64,000 bases of DNA from Palaemon carinicauda (lineage: Eukaryota; Arthropoda; Malacostraca; Decapoda; Palaemonidae), in assembly GCF_036898095.1 (NCBI RefSeq), contig NC_090745.1:86482217-86546216 (forward strand), written 5' to 3'. The number at the start of each line of letters is the position of its first letter. Position 1 is the stretch's first letter. Under the pieces are notes generated by a model. That model was not told where the DNA came from, searched no databases, and saw nothing but the letters and a program-made list of their open reading frames with translations. Both the position numbers and the translations under genes were made by a program. Shown in pieces: positions 47,061-57,819 of this stretch.

Positions 47061-47599
47061 ATAGGTAGGGTGGAAAGTCCCCAGCCATACTGGCTTTGGC
47101 TTTACCCGGGGACTCAGAATCCAAGTGAGTCGCACTCAAGAAAAGGAGTCCCTGCACCTCACAAGTTCCTTGCTCCGCAAGGAACCGTGTGGCCTACATA
47201 AGCTTGTGTGTGAAGGAAGAAGTGTGACCCGTCCTAGGCAGTTAACCTGGAGTTCCAGAAGGAACTCTGGGTTAGGACGTTCCCAATACCACCTCGTCAG
47301 GGTATGGGGGACGCGACAGTATTGACTCAATACTCGGAACACAAGGAAGCATGGTTTACCTGCAGAGGTTCGAGGTCAGCTATGCAGAGACCAGGATGCT
47401 GCTTCCCCGTAGAGGGAATGATGAAGAAAGAAACAAGGGCCAGACCTACTTCTTTCGTTCATGCAGACTAAAACCTGATAACAATGCCCTCAACCTTCTG
47501 CTACCTGTCCAAAAAGGAGCCTGAGGTTAGACCAGCTGTTGTGTAGCCACCACAGAGCGATAGAAAACGTATCGAGACTCCTGTGGGTCATGCCCTGCA

Positions 47600-47712
47600 G
47601 GAAGCGGGCTGCGAAGGTCATTAGACGCTTCTAGATTCCAGCTTGTAGCACCTACGTCACAGAGTAGTATTACTCGAAGGCGAGGGACGTTGCGATGTAT
47701 CCAACATCGTGC
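47600..47712 (-). pseudogene. N2 tyrosine recombinase C-terminal remnant
   Basis: Minus-strand translation gives HDVGYIATSLAFE, then VLQAGI and FAARFLQGM, with stops. It aligns with HDIRGLGTSLAFE...ILKAGTW...FMEHYL of B1. The second catalytic Arg is lost (HDVG), as is the Tyr. Confidence 0.75.
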
Positions 47713-48949
47713 TGTAGGGCGACGTGACGGGGGAGGGTCTGGAGACAGGTCGAGATGAATGTTCTTGAGTCCAGGCTGAAGAGGTATACTGGTGACTCTC
47801 CCCCGTGTCCTCCTTGTGCTCCCAATTCGGCTGCAACTGAGGACAAACTGCAGCTGTTCCCAAAGCTAACCTCTCGATTCCTTTACTGGCAAGAAAGAGG
47901 TCTTGGGACATCAGATACAGAATGGAGACTCAAAATCTTGAAGGAATTGGACCGAAGGGCCGGGACCCCCAGATTCTGAGTCTAGCCAACAACTCAGGAG
48001 CAAACCTGAATGTTGCCTTCCCCTCTTCCTTAGAAAGGGCGGAGTCGTACGAGACCAAGAAGATTGTTTACACACTGGCCGTGGCCAGAGTGAGCAGGAG
48101 ACCCAAGGCGGAATACAATCCGAGGCCTGTCGTAAAGGGTCTTGAGAAGATCTCTTAAAGGACTAAAAGTCCGAGCCATGCTCCAAGTTGGAGGTCTTCC
48201 TCCGACTAGGGCAGGGACGATCGTAGCTTCGCATGAGCGAGGAAAGATCCAGCGGGCAGGAAAAAGTTATTCCTTTAAGCCTGAAGGTCAGGGAAAGGCT
48301 GAGCAACAGGCTTCATTGCCGAGAGCGGAAAGGAGTTTCCTCCCGCCGAAAGGCAATAAGACCATTATTGCTGGAGAAGAGGCCTCAAGGGAGGAGGTAT
48401 ATCTCCCACGGCACCAACCACCGAAGACTCTTCACTTTGCCTGGAAGACCCCTGCGGATGACTATCGCAGATGACGCGACCTCCGTACCGCGACTGTAGC
48501 GGGTTGTCTCTTCATGAGGAGGAGGCGTAGTGTCTCCAGGCATGAAGCCGAAGCGACGCCCCGGTTCGGGAGAGATGTCGCAGTGTGGTTGTTTGAGTAG
48601 TCTGCGCCGTGGGAGAAGCTCTCCCGGGAGTTCCGTCAGGGGAAGCAGAGGGTCCAGAAACCGTTCTGCTCATAGTCCCAGTGGAGCTCTCCCATTGAAA
48701 GGTTGAAAGACAACCTGGTCTTGTTTAGACCCATTGTCCACAGACAAAAAGGAGGGAAGACGCAGGCGTCGAAGTTGTCCCACCATCACCGGAATACATC
48801 TTGCCAGAGTCTCGGGGTCTGAGACTGGGGGGAAGAACCGCGGAAGCTTGAGGTTCCAAGCTGTCGCGATCAGGTCCCCCAGACCAGGACTTGCTGGTTA
48901 CTCAAGGTCAAAGACCCCCAGGTACACTCTCTCTACGAGGCTCTGCTCG

Positions 48950-49265
48950 GATAGTCGGAGAGAACATTCCTCTGCCTGGAATGAGAGAGCCGATGGTGGT
49001 ACAGGGTACTGAGAGAATCTCAATCATCCCAGTATCTCTACTGCAAGATGTGAAGGTGTGAAAATGCGTCCCCTGCTGGTTAGAAAATGTCAGAATCATG
49101 AAGTCGACGCGTACGGGGCGACTCGGCAGGAGCTGTAGGATCTGTAGAGGGGCCAGACTACGGCCCCTAAGCCTGCCTGAATGATGCAGAGGTATCCTTC
49201 AGGTCTTGACCATAGGCCTGGACCGGAACATGCCCCCCCCCCCTTTCCTTTGACGAGTCCGAGAA
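48950..49265 (-). pseudogene. N2 RNase H remnant
   Basis: Near 49231-49263 the minus strand reads DSSKE(R)GGGH, like FTDASKEGWGAH in B1. Near 48950-48975 a frame reads RNVLSDYPSRAS, like NVLADGLSR. The intervening frame is broken by stops. It lies between the recombinase remnant and the RT/5S segment, in the normal DIRS order. Confidence 0.6.
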
Positions 49266-49590
49266 CAGCATCAAGAATGTGGGGAAAGGACGAGAATATC
49301 CACTACCATCAAGAGGTTCCAAAGGTCAACACCCATTGCAGGTCTAATAGTTCCGCTGGTTCCATAGGGGCCAGGAAGTCCGGTTAAACGTTGCCTGAAA
49401 CCACCGGAACTTGGACCGCCCCACATGGAACTTATCCTGAGGCGACCGTTCGGACTATAGACGGGTCAATGAGGAAAGGAGAACTAGGAAACGTTCCAAG
49501 GTAGGGCTGAAAGCTCTGCTTGACTGAGAACAGGTACTGCGACTCTCCTCAGTCTTGCCACAGTCAACTGAAAGGAAGGCTCGGAGGATG

Positions 49591-49709
49591 TGGCAACAGA
49601 ATCTGGCGTCCCCAGGTGGTCACCCATCCAAGTACCGACCAGAACCGACGTTGCTTAACCTCACTGGACGGACGAGAAGCGGGGTTTCCAACATGGTAAG
49701 GCCGTTGAC
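49591..49709 (-). rRNA. 5S rRNA-like sequence inside N2 (probable pseudogene)
   Basis: The minus strand over 119 bases has the full plan of eukaryotic 5S rRNA. It begins GTCAACGGCCTTACCATGTT, has the TTCTCGTCC loop, an A-box-like GGTTAAGCAACGTCGG, and a C-box GTACTTGGATGGGTGACCAC, and ends CTGTTGCCA, which can pair with the 5' end. The internal Pol III promoter elements look largely kept, but no oligo-T terminator follows. It lies within the RT region of N2, with RT residues readable on the upstream side. It could be a 5S copy retroposed into the element, a 5S-derived SINE head, or a captured segment. It differs from the canonical sequence at several paired positions, so I favour a pseudogene. 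Confidence 0.85.
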
Positions 49710-50300
49710 TCAATATCATGGCCAGATGCTCCAGATGTTGAGGCAGAAGAAGAGAAGGCTCCAAGCAAAATACCATGAACCCACACTCATGGTAAGCATC
49801 CGGAAGCTTGTCCCGGCGCTGAAGAAGGTCGAATCCGAGCCTACCGGAGTTGACCAGCCCTCCAAAAAGCAGAGGAGGCGGAAGCCTGCACCTGAGTGGC
49901 CATGAGGAAAGCAGGGAGAGTTCTCTGGGGAAAAAAACCTGCTATGCCACGGCGGGATAGCCACACGGCATCATAAGCAGGAATACTTGCAGTCTTGGCT
50001 GAATTCCACGAGCTCCCTGGAAGATGGATGGAATGGATACTGAAAGTACCCGTCCTTCCGATCCAGGGTTTAAGGAGTCCTGTCGCTTCGTTACCAGTCT
50101 GATCGATTCTGCTGTTCTACGCTGGCCGAAGTTTGTTCGACAAACTTGATCATGGCTGAGAGGTCGACTACGGAACTCCCCTCTCAGATCCTTCCTTACA
50201 AGAAAGGATCGACTGAAGAGGCCGGGGGTGAAGCCGTCGATGATCCTATGGAGGACCTTCGCCTAAGGTATGGATCATTCTGCCCAACCGGGCAACTCTT
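49710..50300 (-). pseudogene. N2 reverse transcriptase remnant
   Basis: Minus-strand translation reads DLSAMIKFVEQTS (near 50135), then KDGYFQYPFHPSSR (50010-50062) and QHLEHLAMIL just before the 5S-like insert. These parallel DLSALNKFV, LKDAYFQIPVHLSSR and LLGHLVSLE in B1. The YLDDW box is not recognisable, and several stops are present. Confidence 0.7.
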
Positions 50301-51444
50301 GCCGACCTATGGCACAGAGGTTCAGAGACACTCAATTCGCTGACAGAGACGGCAGGCGTGATATCCTTGGCTGATCACAGAGATTGTGCGGGAATGGGCA
50401 TCGGGAAGCTGTCATCCGGATGAGTAACCTTAAGCATCCTCCCAGCGAGAAACCTGCAATCCTAGAGTTCGTGAACTCTGCCGCTCCTTCTAGGACTATG
50501 CCCCCCCGGGGGAGCCTCCCGTGCCATCTGTTCCTGACAGGAGGAAACTGCAATTGGACACCTTGTCCCAGTTGTCGTAGCCGATAACTTAGGCCGACGT
50601 GGTTGAAAGAAAAGGGCGCTGGAGCCCTGCAGAGTCTGGAAGAAAGCGCCTTGGAGGAGTGAAAACGGAAGTCGATTTCCTCCGCACAGCCGCTGTCTAA
50701 GTCTCTGTCCTTGGGCACAAACAAACTCTTCTCAAGGATGGAAGGGTGTCTGAGGTCATCGACCTCCACAGATGAGACCCGAAGGAAGCCCTCAGTCAGC
50801 GCGTCCAGATGGTACAACATCGAGCTTGTCTGCAAGTTAGATACTTAACGACGAAAGGCCAAGGTGCCTGAGCTCGAGAGGAGGAAAATACCCATGATCT
50901 TCCTGTAGCTTCCTTGAACCAAACCTCGGGCCATAACCGAGGAGGGAAAGGACCTGGTAAGCCCCCAGAGGAAGGGGTAAGCAGTCTCCCCTTGGCCGAT
51001 GGCGAAATCTCGAACGGAAAGCCCCCCGCCAAAAATCCTTCCAGGGAATGACGGGTAAGGGCTAACCCAGGTTCTGGAAAGAGGAGTGTTGCTCAGACCT
51101 CCCTGAAGTTTCTTCCGATTCTTGCGAGTGCCATGCTCTGCGTTTACGGGGTGAGGCCGTGTTCTGGAAATGCGCTCCAGAAGAACTCGCCAGGTTGGCC
51201 ATGCTGTGAAAACCCCAATGGGAATCGTGGTCGCAATCGCCCTGGAGCTCGCGCGATGGTAATTCAAAGATTTGAGCGTGGGCAAACGTGGAAGCGCCCA
51301 TGCGCGGTCACGCAGGAACGCAAACGAAGGTGAGCGAAGGAGCGCAGGAGGAGGGCGAGCGTGGTAGGGAGGGCGAGAGCTGGTGGTCGGCGAGCGATAA
51401 CCCATAGACGAGCAATGGATACTGCAAGAATTAACCCGACGTTC

Positions 51445-51735
51445 GTGCGAAGAAACACCGTCGGTTCGCGCGACGGAACACCGTCGGTTCGCGCGACGGA
51501 ACACCGTCGGTTCGCGCGACGGAACACTGTCCGTCCGCGCGATGGAATACCGTTGGTTCGCGCGCGGGCAAACATTGGAGAGCATATGCGCGGACTCGCA
51601 TGAGCGTAGACGTGCAGGCATGTGGGCGTGTGGGCGCGCAGGCGAATGATCGCGCGGGCGCGCAGGCGAGCGGTCGCGCAGGCGAGCGGTCGCGCAGGCG
51701 AGCGGTCGCGCAGGCGAGCGGTCGCGAGGGTGGGC
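51445..51735. repeat. 23-bp and 16-bp tandem repeats in N2
   Basis: At 51445-51565 about five 23-bp units contain CGTCGGTTCGCGCGACGGAA, with starts at 51459, 51482 and 51505. At 51655-51735 about four 16-bp units read GCGCAGGCGAGCGGTC. Both are very CpG-rich and contain short self-complementary cores. Confidence 0.85.
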
Positions 51736-51910
51736 AGGTGAACAGGCGCGAGTCCGAGGCGGCGAACGCAAGCGTTAGCGCGATGGCGAGGAAACGTGCT
51801 GCCGCGTGGGCGAGGAAGACCGCTGGCGATATGGATCAACAGGCGATCGGTGGTGAGCTGGTGAGCGCTAACGCGCAGGTTGGCGATGGCGCGTTGTGGC
51901 ATGTCGACGC

Positions 51911-52230
51911 GTTGGCGAGCGATGGCGAGCAGCATGCGCAGGTGGGCGATCGCGCGATGGCGAGCAGCATGCGCAAGTGGGCGATCGCGCGATGGCGAGC
52001 AGCATGCGCAGGTGGGCGATCGCGCGATGGCGAGCAGCATGCTCAGGTGGGCGATCGCGCGATGGCGAGCAGCATGCGCAGGTGGGCGATCGCGCGATGG
52101 CGAGCAGCATCCGCAGGTGGGCGATCGCGCGATGGCGAGCAGCATCCGCAGGTGGGCGATCGCGCGATGGCGAGCAGCATGCGCAGGTGGGCGATGGCGA
52201 GCAGCATGCGCAGGTGGGCGATGGCGAGCT
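51911..52230. repeat. 35-bp CpG-rich tandem array in N2
   Basis: Units containing GCGATCGCGCGATGGCGAGC start at 51946, 51981, 52016, 52051, 52086, 52121 and 52156, with shortened units at both ends. The 35-bp period is not a multiple of three, yet no stop occurs in several frames on either strand, so long spurious ORFs cross it. Confidence 0.92.
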
Positions 52231-52339
52231 AGTAGCTGACGAACCATGTTCCTTCAGAAGTGTTGGAAAACGTTGGCATGCCGGCTGTAACACACGCAGG
52301 CGATCCGGAGATCGCCGAGAGACAGGTGATCGCTGTTGA

Positions 52340-53340
52340 ATAGGCGATACTAAAATCGCCTGTGCGCGCTGGCGAGCAGGTGAACGCTGGCGAGCAGGTG
52401 ATCGCTGGCGAGCTGATGATCGCTGACGAGCAGAAGGCAACGCGTGGAAGCCTGCGCATAGAAGAAGAGTCCTTGAACCAGACCTGAACCGAAGTTCTAG
52501 ATCGCGAGGGCGAATGTGGGCGCACAGGGCGCGTAACAGGAACCAACAGGAACAGCAGGGATGATCATCATGAGAGCGCTGACGAACAGGAGAGCGCTGG
52601 CGAAAGGAGAGCGCTAGCGATCAGGAAGCGCTGATGAGCAGGAGATCGCCTGTGCGCTAATACTGAGCAGGAGCAGGAGAGAACACAGCAGAAGGGCGTG
52701 CAGGGGAACCCTGACACGCAAGGGAAGAACTCCCATGGGAGGCAACCCTTTGCCCCGAAGGGAACGTTGTCCGTCGGGAGACAGATGTCCATCGGAAGAC
52801 CGTAGCCTGTCCGCCGGAAGACTGATGTCCGTTGGAAGACCGTTGCCCGTCGGAAGACGAGATCAGACTGCTGTCCATCTGCACCAAGGCGGAAGATCAA
52901 GAAAAAGGAGTTGTAGGCTGCAAACGGAGATTCAAAAAGGCGCCTCTTAGCACCCTTATAGGGAGATGAGAGGCCCTTACGACGAGGCGGACGGTGGGCC
53001 TTACGGCGAGGGAGGCCAACAGCAGCAGAAGAATCCTCCGAAGAGGAGTCTCTATGAGTGTACTCTCTCGCGAACGAAAGAGAAACACTTCGTAGAAGAG
53101 ACTGGTCAGCCAGTGACCTAAAAGGAGCAATCCTCCGAAGAGGGGCTCCTGCAGTTGCCCAGCCCCTTGAGCGAAACTGCAGGTGTGACCGCTCAGCACC
53201 AAGAGCATAGTCGCACGAAAAAAAGGCAAGAGAAGAACCCCCCAAAAGGGGAAAAACTCAAGCCTGGACAGGAAAAACTTCCCTCGGAAGGAACGTTACC
53301 CGCCCAAGGAGGTAAGCCTCCTGAGAGTCTAAAATGAACT
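52340..53340 (-). other. N2 gag-equivalent region, low complexity
   Basis: Minus-strand frames (for example 52568-53245) are Ser/Arg-rich with short internal repeats such as CGTTGGAAGACCG (52760-52860) and GCTGGCGAGCAGG (52370-52440). No Cys/His gag motif is recognised. It probably represents decayed, repeat-expanded ORF1 sequence. Confidence 0.4.
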
Positions 53341-54351
53341 TGAGAGCTGTCCGTCGTCACGGGAGTACTTCCAGTAGAAGGAGACACGCCCCTGACGAAA
53401 ATACAAGGGGGGAGGCAGCAACAGCCGAATCCCCAGGCCTCAACAAGACAGCTCACACCGTTGCCATATTACAGAAACGAACTAGATCGGTAACTGTAAA
53501 AAAAAATAAAACAAAAATCATTAGTACACATTCATTCCCCCTGGAAGGCTCCGAAGAGGAATCCCGAGGGAAAAGAAACAAGAATTACACAACAGGCACG
53601 TGCCCTCACAACCACTTACACTCACGGAAGGAGAGCTGTAACCAAAACAGAATTATAACAATTATAATTATGAAACTATGTAATTATGTAATTTAAAAAT
53701 GAATGAACACTAAAGAAAGAACGAAAACCCCAAAAGGAATCGTTCTACAAGCTGAAAAAAAACAACTACAATTAGATTCATAAACTAATTGAGACAAACG
53801 TACGGCGTAGCAACCCCCCCCCCCACACGGAAAGGAAGCTACAAGGGCGTAGTAACACGTAGTAAAAGGGTGAACGACCTCAAGAGAGAGAGAGAGAGAA
53901 AGACCGAAGTCAAACTCGATTGCCACCCATAAAATTACGCCGTGGTGGCCTAACTGCCGAGGACTCCACGTAGATATCGTACACTACACAACAAATCTGA
54001 AAAGGAACCTTACTGGTTTCTATGCTCAAATATATATACAAACATGAAAACATGTTTACATATATATTGAGTAAAAGAAAAGTAAGCGATTAAGTAATGA
54101 CAAAACAAACAATGGCTGCCAAGAGAGGACCAAGACAGAGACGTCTGTCACAGTCCGAGCCAAAAGTGAAAGTGAGCATTCATCTGTGTGAGGAGGGGGA
54201 GGGGTAGCTAGCTACCACTCCCCTACCCCACCTCGCTAACTAGCGCGGGGGTAATACACCCTCGTTAAATTCTAATGGCTCGCCATTTCAGCTGCGCTAA
54301 AAGGTAAACCCAATGTAAATAGCGTGGTTTGTATTTCGGTTACGGAACAAA

Positions 54352-54634
54352 CAAGAGAAAGGCCAAGGTTTGGGTGGATGGATGGAGTGAAGAAAGCTCG
54401 GGGTGATAGGAGGATAGATGTAAGAGAGCGTGCTAGAAATAAGAATGAATGTGGTGGGTAATGGGGAAGGGTGGGCTGTGGCACACTAGCTGTACCAGCC
54501 GAACTCGGTTGTGTCCCTCATCAGGCTGGGAGGAGCGGAGCGATGAAAGGCCCCCTCCCCCCCTTTTTATATTTGTTTGATGTTGGCTACCCCTGCCCCC
54601 AAATTGGAGGAAGTGCCTTGGTATATGCATGTAC
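54352..54634 (+). mobile_element. RTE-like LINE copy 2, 3' end
   Basis: The segment resumes LINE copy 2 with CAAGAGAAAGGCCAAGGTTT, equivalent to about 9259 in copy 1. It includes the last coding residues (RARNKNE) and the same 3' UTR (CAGCCGAACTCGGTTG, CAGGCTGGGAGGA), ending at TGGTATATGCATG. Confidence 0.85.
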
Positions 54635-54757
54635 AACGATTAGCTAAATCATAATATTCCATCATGAGACATAAAGAGAATAAGGATCATTATCTACCAG
54701 TAACGACTCCCTTGAACAACTCTCACTAGAATTGCTAGCAAATCCAGAGGAAATCAC

Positions 54758-55064
54758 TTAACCCTTTTACCCGCAAAGGACGTACTGGTACGTTTCACAA
54801 AACTCATCCCTTTACCCCCTTGGACGTACCGGTACGTCCTTGCTAAAAACTGCTATTTGAATTTTTTTTTGTATATTTTTGATAATTTTTTGAGAAACTT
54901 CAGGCATTTTCCAAGAGAATGAGACCAACCTGACCTCTCTATGACAAAAATTAAGGCTGTTAGAGCAATTTAAAAAAATATACTGCAAAATGTGCTTGAA
55001 AAAAAATAACCCCTGGGGGTTAAGGGTTGGAAATTTCCAAATAGCGTGGGGGTAAAAGGGTTAA
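54758..55064 (-). mobile_element. TTAA-bounded MITE (piggyBac-like), copy 2
   Basis: This is a 307-bp inverted copy of 15715-16024, again with TTAA at both ends and CCCTTTTACCC termini. The core AGAGAATGAGACCAACCTGA is shared. This copy has the better-matched terminal repeats. Confidence 0.85.
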
Positions 55065-57091
55065 TATTACTAATACCATAAAGCATGCAATCCACCCAAC
55101 ATGAAGGGGCACACATCGATACATTACCAATGAAGACAAGAAGAAGACTGAAAAGACAAAAAGGTTGTGGTGTACTCAAGCCAACGTTATTGCCATTAAC
55201 TGCAAGATTATCTCAATACTGTACTTGAAGTCAAAGCCTATTAAGAAAGAAGACTAGACATTTTTAATTTTAGGGTAAACAGATATATAAATCCAGGCTT
55301 AAAACACAAGCAATATGATCATCACATAAGTGCCAAAAAAAATTGTAACCTAGGATTGTATTTTTTTTAGGCAAACCCTTTAGGCTGTTTTCATAATTTA
55401 ATTACCAAGCATTGTTTTACAAATAATATAAACAAGTAGCTATAAAAAATTCTAAATCTATTTTTTTAAAAAGAATTTTTACATATGCTTAATCCTGTGA
55501 CCAGCAGCTTCTTGACCATACAAGAGAAAGAAGAAACAACCTTTCCTTAGCCAAGTATATCTGGCTAGTGGCAGTCAAGTTATTGTCTGTTATCTGAAGC
55601 CTTAACACAAATTGTGGGACTGGTAGTAAGGCATTTTCTACCTTGTAAAACTGATGGGTTTCTATCAAAATAAACACTTTTAGAATCCAAATCTGCATGT
55701 GCCTCAGTAGCTATACAGCTGGTAAGACCCAGTTCTCAGAAAAGTACCAAGGTAGCCACTTTTTGACTGACTGAAATCAAGAAATTTAATCTAAAAAATA
55801 ATGAGATTTTTCTTGTAAATACATAAAACATATCACAACCCAATAATTACCGAAGGATCTCTTACCATGACAACCATAAATTTAAGGTAAACAACTATAA
55901 ACCAAATGAAAATGTTGACTCGCAATGGAAACCCCCAATTTTGGCCAACCACAAGATGGTAAAAGAATTTAACACAATCTGATATAAGTTTGGTAGTTAA
56001 AAGATGTGTAAATTCAAACACTGTATCCCTAAAAATTTCTGGGATATTTGAAATTCTTGAGTATCCTCCAAGTGTAACTGTGCAAGAAAAAAAAATCATG
56101 ATAATGATTATACAAAACTAGAACTTGATTATTCTGTTATCTAACAGATTGGAATATATGCAAGAATGAGCATAACGTCTCTAACAAAAATTGCTGTTGG
56201 TAGAGGGGGAAGAAAGACAAATGATACCAGATTCCTGAAATTGGTATCAAAAGCTGAAGTAGATAAGGGTCTAATAATCAGAAATATGTAGGCTAAATGG
56301 TGACAGGTGGGACTAAAACCTAAATCATGACAGACGTTGCACCTCTTGTTTGCATGAAATAATCATTTCTGTATCAGCAAAGGGTGGTAGAAATATTTTC
56401 AGTTCTGTAGACATCACAGTCTGGTTTGAAAATTCATCCTTTGAATTTGAAAAGGACGTTCGTCCATCAATCCAAATAGTTAACAAACCTCACAGCACAG
56501 GATCCTATCAATGGTACGGCTACACTGGAAATATTTATCCCTAATAGGTAAAACCTCCTTATCTGCAGTCATTAAGTTCCTTGGATTATAGATGATAAAA
56601 ACTGAAGATGTTCTCACTTCTTATAAATATTCCCTGAAGAACTATAATTATATTTTGAGTTAAAAAATACACTACAGCAGTGAATTTAGAACTGCGCTGT
56701 CATAATAATATACTGCAGTACACCAAAATCTTATACTGGCAATAACAACATACCCACCCTCTTTCTCTCTTATGTTAATTTTCGATGCAATATACTATAC
56801 TAACTGCAGAGAAAAAAAATTTACTAGTATTGTATACTGTATATTACTAAAGTAATAATATGATACCTTTCATAAAAAATCATAATTAGAAATGCATACA
56901 GTAAACACAATAACTTTGTATCATCAACACCTGCAAACGATTCAGCATTCATGTCATATAATACCTATAGGTACAAAATATATTACACATTAAAATTCCT
57001 ACAATAGGATTCAAAACACACAGTACTGTATATGATTATGTAATATTTGAAATGCATGAAAAAATTACTGTAATATATGATCAGTGATATG
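55065..57091. other. Unassigned sequence left of A2
   Basis: AT-rich sequence without recognised repeats. The one plausible coding exon in it is listed separately (55866-56077, minus). Other short ORFs here look like chance. Confidence 0.45.
55866..56077 (-). CDS. Candidate internal exon of an unrecognised membrane protein
   Basis: On the minus strand a long pyrimidine tract and CAG (56078-56080) precede an open stretch. It ends at 55866 with ATG before a GTAAGA donor. It translates as LGGYSRISNIPEIFRDTVFE, a neutral linker, then a very hydrophobic FPLRVNIFIWFIVVYLKFMV segment that could be a transmembrane helix. The amino-acid composition is not repeat-like. I do not recognise the family and see no convincing partner exon nearby, so it may be an exon of a large-intron gene or chance. 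Confidence 0.35.
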
Positions 57092-57344
57092 AAAAATGTT
57101 ATTTTCCTTAGTAAAATAAATTTTTGAATATACTTACCCGATGATCATATAGCTGCATCCCTGCTGCCCGACAGAAAAAATCTACGGGCGGAATACGCCA
57201 GCGATCGCTATACAGGTGGGGGTGTACATCAACAGCGCCATCTGTCAAGTAGGTACTCAAGTACTCGATGTCAACATAGAACCAATTTTCTCCTCTGTCC
57301 CACTGGTTCTCTATTGGGGAGGAAGGGTGGGTCCTTTAATTTAT

Positions 57345-57435
57345 GATCATCGGGCAAGTATATTCAAAAATTTATTTTACTAAGGAAAATAACATTTTTC
57401 AATATCAAACTTACCCGATGATCATATAGCTGATT
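57345..57435 (-). repeat. Internal complementary region of A2
   Basis: GATCATCGGGCAAGTATATT with the following AT-rich arm complements the left end (57092-57150). TTTTTCAATATCAAACTTAC complements the right end (63425-63452). Confidence 0.9.
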
Positions 57436-57819
57436 CACACCCAGGGGGGTGGGTAGAGACCAGCATTACAAGTTGACATTATGAGCTAAGTATTCCGTAT
57501 TTCATTTTAGCAGTTATTCAAAATAACAAGCATAAAATAAATAAGTACCTGGTAAGGAAGACGACTTGAACAATTACTCTGCCTTTTTAAGTACGTCTTC
57601 CTTACTGAGCCTCGCGATCCTCAAAGGATGCTGAGCGACTCCTAGGAGCTGAAGTATGAAGGGTTGCAACCCATACTAAAGGTCCTCATCAAAACCTCTA
57701 ATCTAGGCGCTTCTCAAGAAATGATTTTGACCACCCGCCAAATCAAGTAGGATGCGAAAGGCTTCTTAGCCTTCCGGACAACCCAAAAATATTTCAAGAG
57801 AAAGATTAAAAAGGTTCTG

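Larger units (their letters stand above)
46691..54351 (-). mobile_element. Decayed DIRS-like element N2 (same family as N1), nested in LINE copy 2
   Basis: The element is about 7.66 kb. ITRs lie at about 46725-46908 and 54160-54335, with the ICR next to the left end at about 46955-47060, so the coding strand is minus. Remnants are readable in order: recombinase (47600-47712), RNase H (about 48950-49265) and RT (about 49710-50160), then a repeat-rich gag-equivalent half (50.8-53.3 kb). LINE copy 2 flanks both sides. The 5S rRNA-like insert is inside the RT part. Homology to N1 is clear over the left 1.5 kb, for example CTGTAGTTAC-poor but co-linear blocks around GAGCCTGA and CCACCACAG. Confidence 0.82.

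Noticed and set aside
51264..52247. Very long minus-strand ORF of 327 codons
   Set aside because: It is an artefact of the stop-free CpG-rich tandem repeats; equally long frames are open on the other strand.
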